Made by a program: the position numbers and the translations under genes. A stretch of DNA of 64,000 bases from Galeopsis tetrahit (taxonomy: Eukaryota; Streptophyta; Magnoliopsida; Lamiales; Lamiaceae). The stretch lies in NCBI GenBank assembly GCA_963675135.1, contig OY776122.1, positions 83,834,472 to 83,898,471 on the forward strand, given 5' to 3'. The notes beneath the pieces were generated by a model. That model did not search any database. It was given only the letters and a program-made list of their open reading frames with translations, and had not been told where the DNA came from. How positions within the stretch are numbered: the stretch's first letter is position 1; the number at the start of each line of letters is the position of its first letter. Below are positions 9,019 to 20,491 of the stretch, in pieces.

Positions 9019-10700
9019 GATCTTAGATTTTAATATGTTCAATTTATTCAATTTAATTTTTAATTTCAACATTTAACTCAATGTACTATTACTTATTAAA
9101 GCTCAATTTTAATTGTACAGGTGCGACTAAGTATCCGTCTTTTAAAAATAGGTAAATAAACATGAAGTGATCGTGTAAGGAATCAATTTTTCATGCATAT
9201 GGTAAAAACATCCAAATTGTATTTATCCATTCACACATCATCTACTAACGCTTATACCTTTCTCGAAAGAGTTGTTTAAATACCTCCTCCGTTCCACTAT
9301 TAATGAAATATTTACTATTTACACAAATTGTAATATAAAATTGTTTATTACTATAAGGTGACAAAGATGATTTTAGAAGAGTATTTTAATTTAATTGGAA
9401 ATAAAATAATTTATTTGTGTGTAAAAAATAATAACATGAAGGGTAAGTAAGTAGATATTGAAAGGAAATTTGTAAAGGACTAAGAAATACATGACAAATG
9501 TTCAAATAATAATGAGAGAAATTTTTTTGACAAATGTTCCAATAATAATGAGACGGGTGAAGAAATATATTTTAAAATATACATTTAAAAAAAAAAAATC
9601 AAATCTTACACTCGAGGTCTCGTACCAATGGAGATACTAACTTACCATTTTATATCTCTATAATCCTCCAATTTTTATCCGAGTTAAAACATTGTTTGAA
9701 ACCCTAACAATTACGGAGTATATATTTTTAAATAATTAGCGAGAGAGCGTAAGGCCGGATTTACTACTTTGACGAAATTGGAAGTACTATATATTTTTCC
9801 GCGCTATTCATCTATTAATCCATCATTAATTATCTATATACAATTTCATGTCAATATAATAAACTTTGTTCAAAATTAATCGGTGATGGAATTTTCATCT
9901 GCAAGTGCAAGTTGATTGAGCATGCATGTGAAAGGCAGATTATTTTTTTTGGCAGAATTGTACAGTACAATTTTGTTTTTATGCATTGAGAGCTAGCTAG
10001 CTAGCAAAGAAGCTCAGATTTTATTTGGCCAAATGCACGTACTATTATATATTTAAGAATATGTGCTGCACTATTATTAATTTCTGCTAGCTAAATGAAT
10101 TCGATCTCGTTTTGTATATACTACTATATATAATAGCATAAATGAATGCATGGATGTTATGGTAATTGCCATATTTGCATTCCATCCCGACAAACAATAT
10201 TGTTTGATGGGAAGCTGGTTATGCCGACATAATTATAATTAATTAATTAATTAATTTTAACGTTTTAAAATTAATATTTAAGAATCGATCGATCAAATCG
10301 GTATGTGTGAGTGAATAATGAATGAACATAGCATAGGAGTAGGACCACTACCGCCTGCAATTTCAGATCCTAACACCTCCTCAAATTACCTTATTACCCC
10401 CCTCTATCAAATTTGTTTCACAATTACCAACTCCTCCGATCCGACCCATAACATAATTAAGGGGAACTGCTTTTAGAATTACATTTTTTAAAACTGTTCT
10501 CTCATCGTTTTTACTTTTAAAAAGTGCTTTTAAACTATTTATAAAGTTTACAAACGGGCTCTCAATAAGCATTATCAACTTGCCGCGTTAAATCCAACCA
10601 AACACTATCAATTTTTAAAACATTTAAACAAAACTGATTTACAAAATAAGTAAGTATTTGTCTTCTAAAAATATTAATTGTTCTCTTTATAGTTTTTTAG
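9019..10700. other. AT-rich intergenic DNA with one decayed Stowaway-like copy
   Basis: No coding sequence was found. A degenerate Stowaway-like element starts at 9281 (TACCTCCTCCGTTCCACTATTAATG) and seems to end near 9566 (CAATAATAATGAGACGGGTGAAG); its right end was partly duplicated. There is a short perfect palindrome CAAACAATATTGTTTG near 10191-10206 and a GCTAGCTAGCTAGC run near 9991-10006. Confidence 0.5.
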
Positions 10701-10996
10701 TACTCCCTCCGTCCAATTTCATTATTCCCACTTTCCTTTTTTGGTTGTCCAATTTTATTATGCCTATACCCTTTTTGGAAACAATACTATTCATACTACT
10801 TTATCTCCCCCCTCCTACCATCACTTATTTACCCACTTTGCCATTCACTTTATTCATAAACAATCATTTATTTACAAATGGACCCCACAATACCCCATCA
10901 TACCCTCAACTTATCTACTTTATCAATAAACTAATCAATATTCATTAAAACCCGTGCCCGGAGAAGTGGGCATAATAAAATTGGACGGAGGGAGTA
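10701..10996. mobile_element. Stowaway-type MITE
   Basis: TA-CTCCCTCCGTCCAATTTCATTAT on the left and ATAATAAAATTGGACGGAGGGAG-TA on the right form a terminal inverted repeat of about 23 bp with a TA duplication. The element is 296 bp including TA. The three short ORFs across it are low-complexity shadows. Confidence 0.85.
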
Positions 10997-11039
10997 TTAT
11001 TTTTTCCACTGAAAGTATTTATTTATTTACTTAAAAATG

Positions 11040-11180
11040 ATTCATGAATATGGGTGTAAATGAGTCGAGTTGAGCCAAGTAGTGTTGAGCTCGAAACTCG
11101 ACTCGATTAAATTTAAAATTTTAAAGATCGAGCTCGACTCGATAAAAAATTAGATAAGTTCGAGTTTGATTCTACTCGAT
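11040..11180. repeat. Dispersed TCGAG-rich repeat fragment
   Basis: GGGTGTAAATGAGTCGAGTTGAG is followed by GAGCTCGAAACTCGACTCG and similar units. The same type of sequence occurs at 5500-5571 with 6141-6460, at 34060-34400 and inside the hAT-like element 44451-44666. It has no coding potential. Confidence 0.5.
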
Positions 11181-11341
11181 TATATATATAATTTTCAAAA
11201 TTAATGATAAAACATATTATGATATTATGGTCAATATTGTGAGGTCTATAATAAATTGAATGGAAAAAAAGTTGAGGGTGTAAAAATGAGTAAAGGGTGA
11301 AAATTAAAATATTGTGAAGGGAGATTATAATTACTTTCCAG

Positions 11342-11846
11342 TAAGATTGTGTTTGGACGAGGTTATTTTATTTGAAAAGACATTTTAAATGAAAATATTA
11401 AAAAATACATGGATTTTAAATGAGAATTTAAAATTCCCTCAATTTAAATAAAAAAAATTATAAATATAAATTAAGTATTTAAAATTCATTCATTTACTTT
11501 TTAAACCAAACAATTGAAATGAATTTAAATTGTAAATTTAAAATATATATATATATATATATATAAATCATTCCATCCAAATAAAGCCCAAGATTGTGTT
11601 TGGACGAGGGAATTTGATTTAAGAAAGACATTTTAAATGAAGAGAGTTAAAAATACATGGATTTCAAATGACATGGTTTTAATTAGGATGTGAAATCCTC
11701 TCAATTTTAACTATAAAAAAAAAGGACTAATATATAAGTATTTAAAATCCATTCATTTATTTTTTAATCCAAACAAATTGAATGAATTTTAATTGTAAAT
11801 TTAAAATTTATAGTCTAAATCCCTCCATCCAAATAGAGCGTAAGAG
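11342..11846 (+). mobile_element. Two tandem copies of the unnamed MITE-like family (inverted relative to 8545-9018)
   Basis: Copy one is about 11342-11591 and copy two about 11592-11846. Both start GATTGTGTTTGGACGAGG and end CATCCAAATA(A/G)AGC. Internal blocks shared with the other pair include AAAATACATGGATTTCAAATG and GACATGGTTTTAATTAGGA (copy two). Copy one carries a (TA)n run near 11546-11565. Confidence 0.65.
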
Positions 11847-12152
11847 AATAGGTTAGAGAAAAATAATAGAGAAACAAAAGCATTAAGTTTTATTAACAAA
11901 ATGGAAAACTGAAAATCAATTTACATCAAGTGAAGTAACCAGCGACCTGCGCGCTCGCACAAACGACCAATTACTTGTGAAGTATGTGTTCGTGTATGTA
12001 CTATAGATTTAACGTTGTAGATTGAAAATTGCACTAATATTTGAAAGAATTATTACTCCGTACTTTATTGAAAATTGCAAACTGATACTCCTATTTAAAA
12101 GAATTATTACTTTATTTTTACCTATTTCTCTAGGTAATCTATTATTACGAAG
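11847..12152. other. Intergenic DNA, nothing recognised
   Basis: AT-rich sequence without ORF or element ends. The segment at 11940-11990 is more GC-balanced but matches nothing I know. Confidence 0.5.
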
Positions 12153-12452
12153 TACTCCCTCCGTCCCGTGATTACTTGCACACTTTTTTTATTGGGACGT
12201 CCCAAAATTATTTGCACACTCTTAATATGAAAATACCCCACAAAATTAATAACATCACAACATCATTTTATTTTCAAATTTGTCACTCCTTTTTTCCATA
12301 CATTTCACTTTACACATCATCAAATCCACTTTACACATCATCAAATTACCTAAAATACCCCTCTTTTATCTTATATCATCAATCACTAAATCCACTTTTT
12401 TTAAACAACGTGCCGATCAAACCATGCAAGTTATCCCGGGACGGAGGGAGTA
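12153..12452. mobile_element. Stowaway-type MITE
   Basis: TA-CTCCCTCCGTCCCGTGATTACTTGCA pairs with TGCAAGTTATCCCGGGACGGAGGGAG-TA. The terminal inverted repeat is over 20 bp and the TA target duplication is intact. A 26-bp ACTTTACACATCATCAAAT-type direct repeat lies inside, near 12308-12345. The 108-aa reading frame across it is a shadow. Confidence 0.85.
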
Positions 12453-13209
12453 ATAATTTTGTTCCCGCCTTTTTTATTGTGAAAGAATATAGGAGTAATT
12501 AATAGATTTTTCTTTTTAACTTGTCTCAAACCAGAGAAAGAAAAAGTAAAATTATTTATAGATATTTAGATATGTTTCCTATGCTAGCTAGTTCTTAAAC
12601 TTGATCACGAGAGCTACTAGGTAAATTGTTCAAAGTTACATAATTACCTTCTTGCAAGTAAATTGTTTACATGTAACTATTCAATACCCCAATTTAAAAA
12701 ATTGATCACATGAGACAGTTTTTGAAGCTGGATCACTTTGAATTTGATAAATATCAAATCTACCCCATTAAAAAGGATATTACTGGATTAAGATTTAAAA
12801 GAAAAATAAAATTAAAGTTTGTTATACTAGTCTATCAAAATAATTCACCATGCACTGTCCAAGTCTATATATATCCCTATTTCCCATCCAAGAAATCTCA
12901 TAAGTCATGCTATACTCCCTTCCAATAATCATTTTTGTATGAAAATTATATGTGGAGAGAGGGATTTATTAGGATATGGTTTTACAGTAATTATTTAAGG
13001 GTATATCTACTTTTTTTAACACTCATTTTCCAATAATCGTTAGCCAAGGAGTCATTAATTATGCATTACCATTTGTATAGCCCAACCTCTTTAAATACGT
13101 ACAATAATGTTTTGTCACTATACATAAAATAAGAATTTTATATCAATCTAAAAAAACTATTACCAATTAGAAAGAAAATTATAAATTTCGAATATGAATG
13201 ATAAAAAAC
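12453..13209. other. AT-rich intergenic DNA
   Basis: No gene or element boundary was recognised. The short ORF at 12710-12928 has no recognisable protein character. Confidence 0.5.
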
Positions 13210-13473
13210 TACTCCCTTCATCTTAAAATTGGTGGTTTCCTTTTACTTTTTACACGGACCAATTAAACATCATTTATTGTGTCTAAAATTCTTAATTTTA
13301 CCTATATATTTTTAAACATACCCTTATTTATTAAACATTGAAACAACCGCCATTCATTAAAATAATACTCCAATATTTCAAACATATATTTTACACACTT
13401 AAAAAAAAAAACACTATATTTCAAGACAAACAAAATCAAAATAAGGAATAAACATGTTGGGACGGGCGGAATA
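13210..13473. mobile_element. Stowaway-like MITE (decayed)
   Basis: TA-CTCCCTTCATCTTAAAATTGG at the left and TGTTGGGACGGGCGGAA-TA at the right are degenerate inverted repeats of the Stowaway type. The interior is AT-rich. Confidence 0.55.
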
Positions 13474-15283
13474 TCAATTTATGGTTCACACATTTTAAGA
13501 TTACATTTGACATTATATAATTCCTCTATCCAAAATATTTTTATAAATCACAATTCTAAAATAAAAGATAGTATACTTTATTCGTTCACCAAATTTATTC
13601 TTATATTCTTTTTAGAAATCAAATTAACTATTCTTGTACTGATACCTCACATTACTTTTACTTTATCTATCTTTTAAAAATATATGTGTCTAATTGAGAA
13701 TAAAATTGATGAATAAATTGAGTATAAATTTTAGAGTGAAAAAAATGAAAGTAGAAATTAATAATAATAATAATAATAATATATATATATATATATATAA
13801 ATAAGAATATCAAATACTTCAGAGTTCTAAATTAAAAGCTAAGTAATTTTTAATTTTTATCTTTCATGCACCAAATTGAGAATTTATTACTCCGTATGTT
13901 TCAAATGGATATAAGTAAAAATCATAAAAAATAAATTTTGTCGTATATTTTTTTTGGGTTTCTACAATTTCAAAATCCCTAGGTTGAGAAATAGCCACGG
14001 AGAGTTGATGTGTGTGGTAATTACTGGAAAGACCTTGTACTAGTACTACATTTGACCATAAAACCCAAAATTATGAGTAATGTCATAACATGTGCAATTG
14101 ATGATTATCTTATCGCTCTGAGAATAACACCTAGAGAACCTATTTATTTATTAATTACTTATATATTAGAATAGAATATCTTGGTAACTGTAATTACCTA
14201 ATTAATAGTAGTATTAATCTCAAACAAAAATTCCATTTTTAAAGAGCATGCACTTGCATGTGTCAACACGAACATCAACCATAATCAATGCATTTTAAAA
14301 TTCACTTTTTCACATGGAAACTTGTTTTTATATCAGGAAGCTCTTGGAAACATAAAAGTTTTTGTCCAATATATACTTGAAGTAATTTTATCAATTATTA
14401 GATGTTTATTGTGTCCATTAAAATTTAAATTGTTAAAATAAAATCATTTTTATTCTGAACTACAGTATATATCTTCTGAAATTTTAATGAAATTTCTCCC
14501 GCACTTAAGTTCATTTGGAATCTTTATTTGAATTTTAACCTATAATCCCATATTCCCATTTGTATATCCAAACATAAACTGAGAGATTTTCAAAGGTGAT
14601 ATATTGGCAATTTTGACCAACTTTAATATCTGATGAAATGTGCAGGATAAAATTATAGAGAACACAAAGTTTCTGTTTGTGGACAGTCTCTGAAAGAAAG
14701 TGGAATTTAGAGTTGTCAGTTCTTTTCTTTTCTTTTCTACAAATGCATGTTTTTGACTTATAGTGCTAATTCAGAAAAATAAATAAGTCTATTTCAAAAT
14801 AATATGTTAAATAAATTAATATTAATGACTTCTTGCATTTCTTTACGAGTTACGGAGTAGATATGTTAAATAAATTAATATTAATGACTTACATTTCTTT
14901 ACAAGTTAGATTAAATAAAATCGGTTTGAATTTCTATTTCACTTTTTGTATTTTATTTATATTTTATCCTACTAAACTTTTAATATGCTATCTTCAATAT
15001 TATAGAATATGAATTATTTTTTAATATGATACATGTCAATCATCCCAGTATGAATCATTTGAAAACTCAATACTGAATTTTGTATAATTATTTTACAAAT
15101 TCTTAATATTCTTACTACTTGCATATATTATTTTGAGATTATATATGAATGGAAAAATTTGGATGGGAAAATTCTGGAGAAATTATAATGAATATTGATT
15201 ATGTGTGTTTGTTTAGAGATTTTGAGTAAGATATGATGCAACTTTATGTCAAATCAATTGTGTAAGAGTGAGTGGTGTTGTAT
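13474..15283. other. AT-rich intergenic DNA with microsatellite and a small tandem duplication
   Basis: An (AAT)n run passes into a (TA)n run at about 13762-13800. A 59-bp block containing ATATGTTAAATAAATTAATA is repeated in tandem at about 14802-14908. No coding sequence is visible. Confidence 0.6.
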
Positions 15284-15569
15284 TACTCCCTCCGTCTCAT
15301 ACGAACTTGCACACCTGGGATAACATACAATTTAAGAAAAGTGTAAAAAAATGTGTAATGAGTGATGTTTTGAAGGGTAGTTTTGTAAAGTTTTATGAAT
15401 AAAGTAAAATAAAAAGTAGATTGAGTGTGGAAAAGTAATGACATTATAGGTAAATAAGGGTATATTTTGAGAGTGAGGTTATGAAAATATTTTCTTTTAT
15501 GGGGTGTGCAAATTGGTATGAGACATCCATTTATAGAAAGTGTGCAAATTCTGTGGGACAAAGGGAGTA
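15284..15569. mobile_element. Stowaway-type MITE
   Basis: TA-CTCCCTCCGTCTCATACGAACTTGCACAC is matched by GTGTGCAAATTCTGTGGGACAAAGGGAG-TA. The outer inverted repeats contain several mismatches and TA flanks both ends. The 92-aa frame on the minus strand is a shadow. Confidence 0.75.
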
Positions 15570-16302
15570 TAATATTGTATAATGTAATTTTATGTCAAAT
15601 TAATTATGTAAGAAGGTATGATATTGTATTATTATAATAGTATAATATAAATGTATAATATTGTATTATTATAATAATATAATATATATATGTATTAGAG
15701 ATGAATTGAATATGTATTAGAGATGAATGGAGTTGAATGATAAAATATGAATTTGAAATTTCGAACAAGAAGAATAAGAATAGGACGGGGATGAATGGAG
15801 GGTAAGAGTTGAAAATATTTATATATCAAACCCTAGGTTACAGCATTTTCACTATTTATGTTCCCAAAGATGCAAGGTGCAGAGAGACAGACAGCCTACA
15901 GGCTAATCTCTCACTCAGCCTCTTCTCTTCTAAATATTTTTAAGGTTTTTTCTTTTTATTTTATTCTTACCTTGCAACTGTCATGTCTTACTGTCTTTTT
16001 CTCAAGTGCCATCTCCAAACATTGGATTTGACATGTTATTCCATATCCTATTATCCTCTAACCTTAATTAATTAGCAACTTCTCCCATTAAACTATTTAT
16101 AACTTCTTTAAACTTTAATTTAATTGATTTTTAGAAAAATGGAGTATAATTCATACGTAGCAATTTACATAAATTTTGAGTAAATTCACAATCTTAATCC
16201 TATATGGCTATATATAAAAAAAAAATAAGTATAGTTCCTTTTTTTTATGACACAAAACTGTGTAATTCTAATATATACAGTAACGTTTATATATATGTAT
16301 AT
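15570..16302. other. AT-rich intergenic DNA
   Basis: A locally repeated ATAATATTGTATTATTATAATA block lies at about 15575-15690. The remainder shows no gene or element ends. Confidence 0.5.
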
Positions 16303-16642
16303 TACTTCATCCGTCCCATAATACATCTCACAATTTTCTTTTTAGAGTTTCCCATAATAACTTTTACATTTTTTTAAGAATGTTCTACAATACCTTTCAC
16401 ACTCTTAAAGCTCTTTATAAACTTAACCCTCAAAATATACTCAATTTTACACAAATATAATTATTTTTTCTCTACACATATACAAAAATCAACTCATTTC
16501 TTTACTTTATAAATAAAGATTTACAAAACTACCCATTTTTTTTTTCATTTTTTTAAAATGTTTCCAAAAAAAATATAATTATATCCCTCATCCAAACTTC
16601 TGTTAAAACACATAACTGCTAAAATATAAAATATTGGAGTAA
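16303..16642. mobile_element. Stowaway-like fragment
   Basis: The left end TTA-CTTCATCCGTCCCATAATACATC is of the Stowaway type. The right end is poorly preserved; ATTGGAGTAA near 16633-16642 is the best candidate. The right boundary is a guess. Confidence 0.35.
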
Positions 16643-16847
16643 TTCAGTTATATATGCTTTTGAAATGTTTTAATTTGAACTAGTGTTAAAATACCTAAAA
16701 TTTTAGAACATATATACATTTTGCAAAAAAATTAGCCAAATCCATTGAAAGTTCATACGGAAGAATCTTGGGTTGAAGGTAATCACACAGTTGTTAATGA
16801 ATTTTCACTGATACAGTATATTGCAACAAGATTAATGGTTTTCTACC

Positions 16848-17128
16848 TACTCCCCCGTCCCGGTATAAGTTTCCCCTTTCTTTGTGGTGTTTTGATTAAA
16901 GAATATGATAAAATAATAGATAAAGTGTAAATGATGTGATGGAGGAAGAGAAAATAATTGATGAGTGTGAGATGAAGTATAATAAAATAATAGATAAAGT
17001 GATAATAGATAAAGTGTAAGTGATGTGATTGGAAAAGAGAAAATAATATGTAAAAAATGGAATGAAAAACTTATAGTGGGACATCACAAAAGGGAAAGTG
17101 GGAAACTTAGAGTGGAACGGAGGAAGTA
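16848..17128. mobile_element. Stowaway-type MITE
   Basis: TA-CTCCCCCGTCCCGGTATAAGTTTCCC pairs with GGGAAACTTAGAGTGGAACGGAGGAAG-TA. The interior contains a repeated AATAGATAAAGTGTAA(A/G)TGATGTGAT segment. Confidence 0.8.
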
Positions 17129-17299
17129 TATTCCAAACAAAACTAGATATAGATATAAAGTAAGTTTTATTTATTATTATTTTTTTTTGTAATTTTGAGA
17201 ATTTTGTAATTTAATTTTAAATTTTATTACTTCTAATAATATGAATTTTTTTACTATATCGACAATATGTAAATATCTCATATACTTAGTTTTAGTTAT

Positions 17300-17451
17300 T
17301 ACTCTATCGTCCCACTATAATTTAAGTGTGATAAAATAACTGATGTAATTGGAAAAGAAAAAATAATATGATAAAAAATGGAATAATAAATTTATAGTAG
17401 TGAAACATCTCTAAAAAAAAAAAAAAAAAAATTATCATGGGACGAAGAGTA
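17300..17451. mobile_element. Short Stowaway-like MITE
   Basis: TA-CTCTATCGTCCCACTATAATTT at the left and TTATCATGGGACGAAGAG-TA at the right are inverted copies, giving a 152-bp element. Its interior resembles the end of the neighbour at 16848-17128, so the two belong to one subfamily. Confidence 0.6.
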
Positions 17452-18213
17452 GTAGTTGAAGACTAAACCTCATAGATCAAAATTAGGTCATACAGATGAT
17501 CCCTAAAAGTACTTTTTGTTTTGTTTGTTAGTATATTATTGCTCAAGTAAATAAATAATATTCTATAATATTCTCTCCATCTTTTACTAAATGTTATTCT
17601 CTATTTCTCTCCATCTTTGACAATTATCTTTCATATAATTTCAAGTTATACAAAATGTCAATATTTTTTTACACTAATATAGCACACTTTTTTTTTATTA
17701 TTTCTAATAAAATAATTCCTCTTTCCACTGTAAAATTTTATTTATTTTAAGTGTTTTGATTAAAAAATATGATAAACTAATAGATTTAATAGAAATGGTG
17801 CAATGATTAAAGAAAAAATAATAGATGAATTTAAAATAAAGTATTATAAAATAATAGAAGTATATAATTATAAGAGAGAAAATAATAAAAAATAGAAAAC
17901 TTACTATAGAACATAAAAAAAAAACTTATCCTGGATTATACTACCCAGTTGAATAATTAATTATACTATTATTTAAATATTAATAAAGGTAGAAAAAAAA
18001 AAAAAAAAAAGGTAGAAAAAGTAGGTATTGCAGTGAGGGATACATAGGTTACATGTTAATCCACCAGCTGTCAAAGTTTGCATAGTGCTGTAAAAAGTTA
18101 TTATTATTATCTACAACAACAAACTGCTGTGATGAGTTTACCCCCTCCAACCAAAACCACAACTACAAAACCTTCTCCCTCTCTCACTCACTCACTCTCT
18201 TTTAATTAATTCC
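17452..18213. other. Upstream region of the GRF gene
   Basis: AT-rich up to about 18010, then more balanced. A pyrimidine tract CTCTCACTCACTCACTCTCT (about 18180-18200) lies just before the ATG and probably belongs to the 5' leader. No clear TATA box was identified. The 17700-17940 part resembles decayed MITE sequence. Confidence 0.45.
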
Positions 18214-19826
18214 ATGGATTTCAATCTCAAACAATGGAGACATGAGAACTCTGAAGAAGAAGATGAAGAAAACTCAGCTGCAAAACAACCAAGACTTGTT
18301 TCTGCACCTGCTGCTGCACTCCCCTTGTTCGTACCTGCTGCAGATGATAATAACCCTTCAACAAAATTTCCCAGTACGTTTCTCTCTCTCTCTCCTCTGA
18401 TGTTGCTGTTGTGACAGTTGTAGTAGTAGTGTATCAGACAGAAACTAAGTAGCGCTTTTAAAAAAATAATACAATATGAGTATAGTAATTGTTCATCTTT
18501 ATTTATATTTTAAAGAAATGAAATGAAAATTACAGAAATGGGAAGCAGCTGCTACTTCAGCTTGGCGCAGTGGCAAGAGCTTGAGGTTCAGGCTTTGATT
18601 TTCCGACACATAATAGCAGGCGCTGCTGTTCCTCCTCATCTTCTGCATCTTGTCTACAAATCCTCTCCCTCTCATTATAATAGTTACCCTCTTCATCAAT
18701 ATTATCCTTGTAAGTAGTAGTAATTGTTTTTTTATTAAGTGTGTTTCTAGGGAGGGTTTTTAACTAAATAAAATTTGATTTTAATATAGTGGGGTATTGG
18801 GGAAAAGGTGCGATGGATCCTGAGCCGGGGAGGTGCCGGAGAACCGACGGCAAGAAGTGGCGCTGCTCCAGGGATGTGGTGGCCGCCCAAAAATACTGTG
18901 AGCGACACATGCACCGTGGAAGAAACCGTTCAAGAAAGCCTGTGGAATCCACGGCCCACACTCCTCCTTTGACTTCCATGGATCTTCATCCAAGGTAATT
19001 AAACTAACTCTTTTCTTTAATTGGTTTCACCAATTACACAAAACCACCTATGCATATTTCATTTTAAATCTAATTTAATACTGTGCTTGATTGAATGCGT
19101 ATGAAGTAAAAATCGTCACATATCATGGCCCAGCTATTTAATTGATTATGATGGGTTTCTTGTAGGGTTCGGCCTCATTTAATTCAACATAACTCTAATT
19201 ACTTTTTTTATTATACACAAATCCTTGTTCCCCAAAAGTTAGAAACTCAACAAAAAACCTTTGATATGCACCAAAAATTGGTTTCACATTCTCAAACAAA
19301 ACTTTCTTTTAAATGCTGTTAGATCGACAGGCCCACCTCTTTTCCTTGACAAAACACCCCTTAACCACTTGTTTTGTGCCAACTTTACCCCTTCAACTTG
19401 CTTTATACCTAACCTAATTCCACTCCAATTTTGTTTTGTAGGCCTTTGGACTCCATAAAGACTACATTTGAATCCCAGAATGATGGCCACACTGATGGTG
19501 GTCGAACCCTTCGACGTTTCTTTGACGATTGGCCTCGATCACTTCACGAAACAGATAATAACGCTACCAACTTGTCCATCTCGACGCCCGGGTCCGATTT
19601 CTCGTTGAAGCTCGGCACTGGCAACGCTGACGAGTGTAAGACTAGTGGAGAGAGGGAGAGACCTCAACCCAATTGGGGAATGGCGTGGGAGAATAATCGA
19701 GCGGCTCCGATGGGTGGGCCACTGGCAGAGGCGTTGAGGTCATCGGTATCCACTTCGTCACCAACAAGCGTGCTGTATCGACTAGCAAGAAGCTCTGCCT
19801 CTGAGAATAGCTATGTTAGTTCTTAA
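18214..19826 (+). CDS. GRF: Growth-regulating factor (GRF3/GRF4 type), QLQ-WRC transcription factor
   Basis: Four exons: 18214-18373, 18536-18709, 18790-18994 and 19442-19826. All introns are GT-AG and the product is 307 aa. GRFs are nuclear transcription factors that promote leaf and organ growth together with GIF co-activators, which bind the QLQ domain. Visible features are an N-terminus MDFNLKQWR, typical of the GRF3/GRF4 branch, a QLQ domain (about residues 60-95), and a WRC domain (about 121-163) with the zinc ligands C127-x9-C137-x10-C148-x2-H151 and basic nuclear-localisation sequence. C-terminal motifs are FFDDWPRS, a conserved LSISTPGSDFSLKL and GGPLAEALR. The spacer between WRC and the FFD motif is short for this branch. 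The ATG at 18214 is preceded by a pyrimidine-rich leader and gives the family N-terminus. The gene converges with SBE2, 665 bp separating the stops. A miR396 site lies in exon 3. The exact orthologue is not settled. Confidence 0.93.
18926..18947 (+). promoter_or_regulatory. miR396 target site in GRF exon 3
   Basis: CCGTTCAAGAAAGCCTGTGG plus two A bases is the canonical GRF site for miR396, with the usual one-base bulge against the microRNA. It encodes the RSRKPVE segment at the end of the WRC domain. Established knowledge: miR396 restricts GRF expression in older tissue. The site here appears intact, so the gene should be under that control. Confidence 0.93.
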
Positions 19827-20491
19827 GAAGTTAGACTTGTTTTCATGGGCCATAGACTGTTTTAACAACTCTTTTAAGATGCGTTCCACTCATGTATCCC
19901 TTGTTTTACCGACTTCCTATTCTCTCAAGTGCTGTCCAGTGATTGTTCAGGCAAGATGTTTTCTTACTCTTACAATTTCCCTAAAAAAAAACAGAAGGGC
20001 GTAATAGTTCTAGTTCATTCAAGATTGGAAAATTAGTCAAAAGGGTGACACTTGGGGATGTTTTTATTAAAATGATCATGAACTGATCCATGCTTCCTGT
20101 TGCAGCAAAAATTATGTGAACGAGATGAAAATGTGGGAAGGTGAAAGTTGCCCAAATATAAACAAGAATAAAATGAGTATTCATCACCATTCACCAACAA
20201 ATTGAAATGCAATGCTATTATTGAGTCTGACTGAGTCCAACTACAAGATACATTAAATTAGATGCATAAGCTCCTCCTTGACTAAACGAAAAAACTGGGG
20301 GGATTCCGTCCGCATAGAGAAATCTTATTATGGGTGAGAGTCGTAAAAGTACATGTGTGACAATATTGTCGTTCATAGCATTGCCACTGGTGAGTATAAG
20401 TTATCTGCTTTACCTTCTCTTTTCAGTCTCTCTTAGTATAGTGTTGCTTCAACACGACTAACATGGTGTAACACTCAGCCACATGACATAC

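Noticed and set aside
10191..10206. Perfect 16-bp palindrome CAAACAATATTGTTTG
   Set aside because: Short AT-rich palindromes are expected by chance in DNA of this composition; no flanking structure supports a function.
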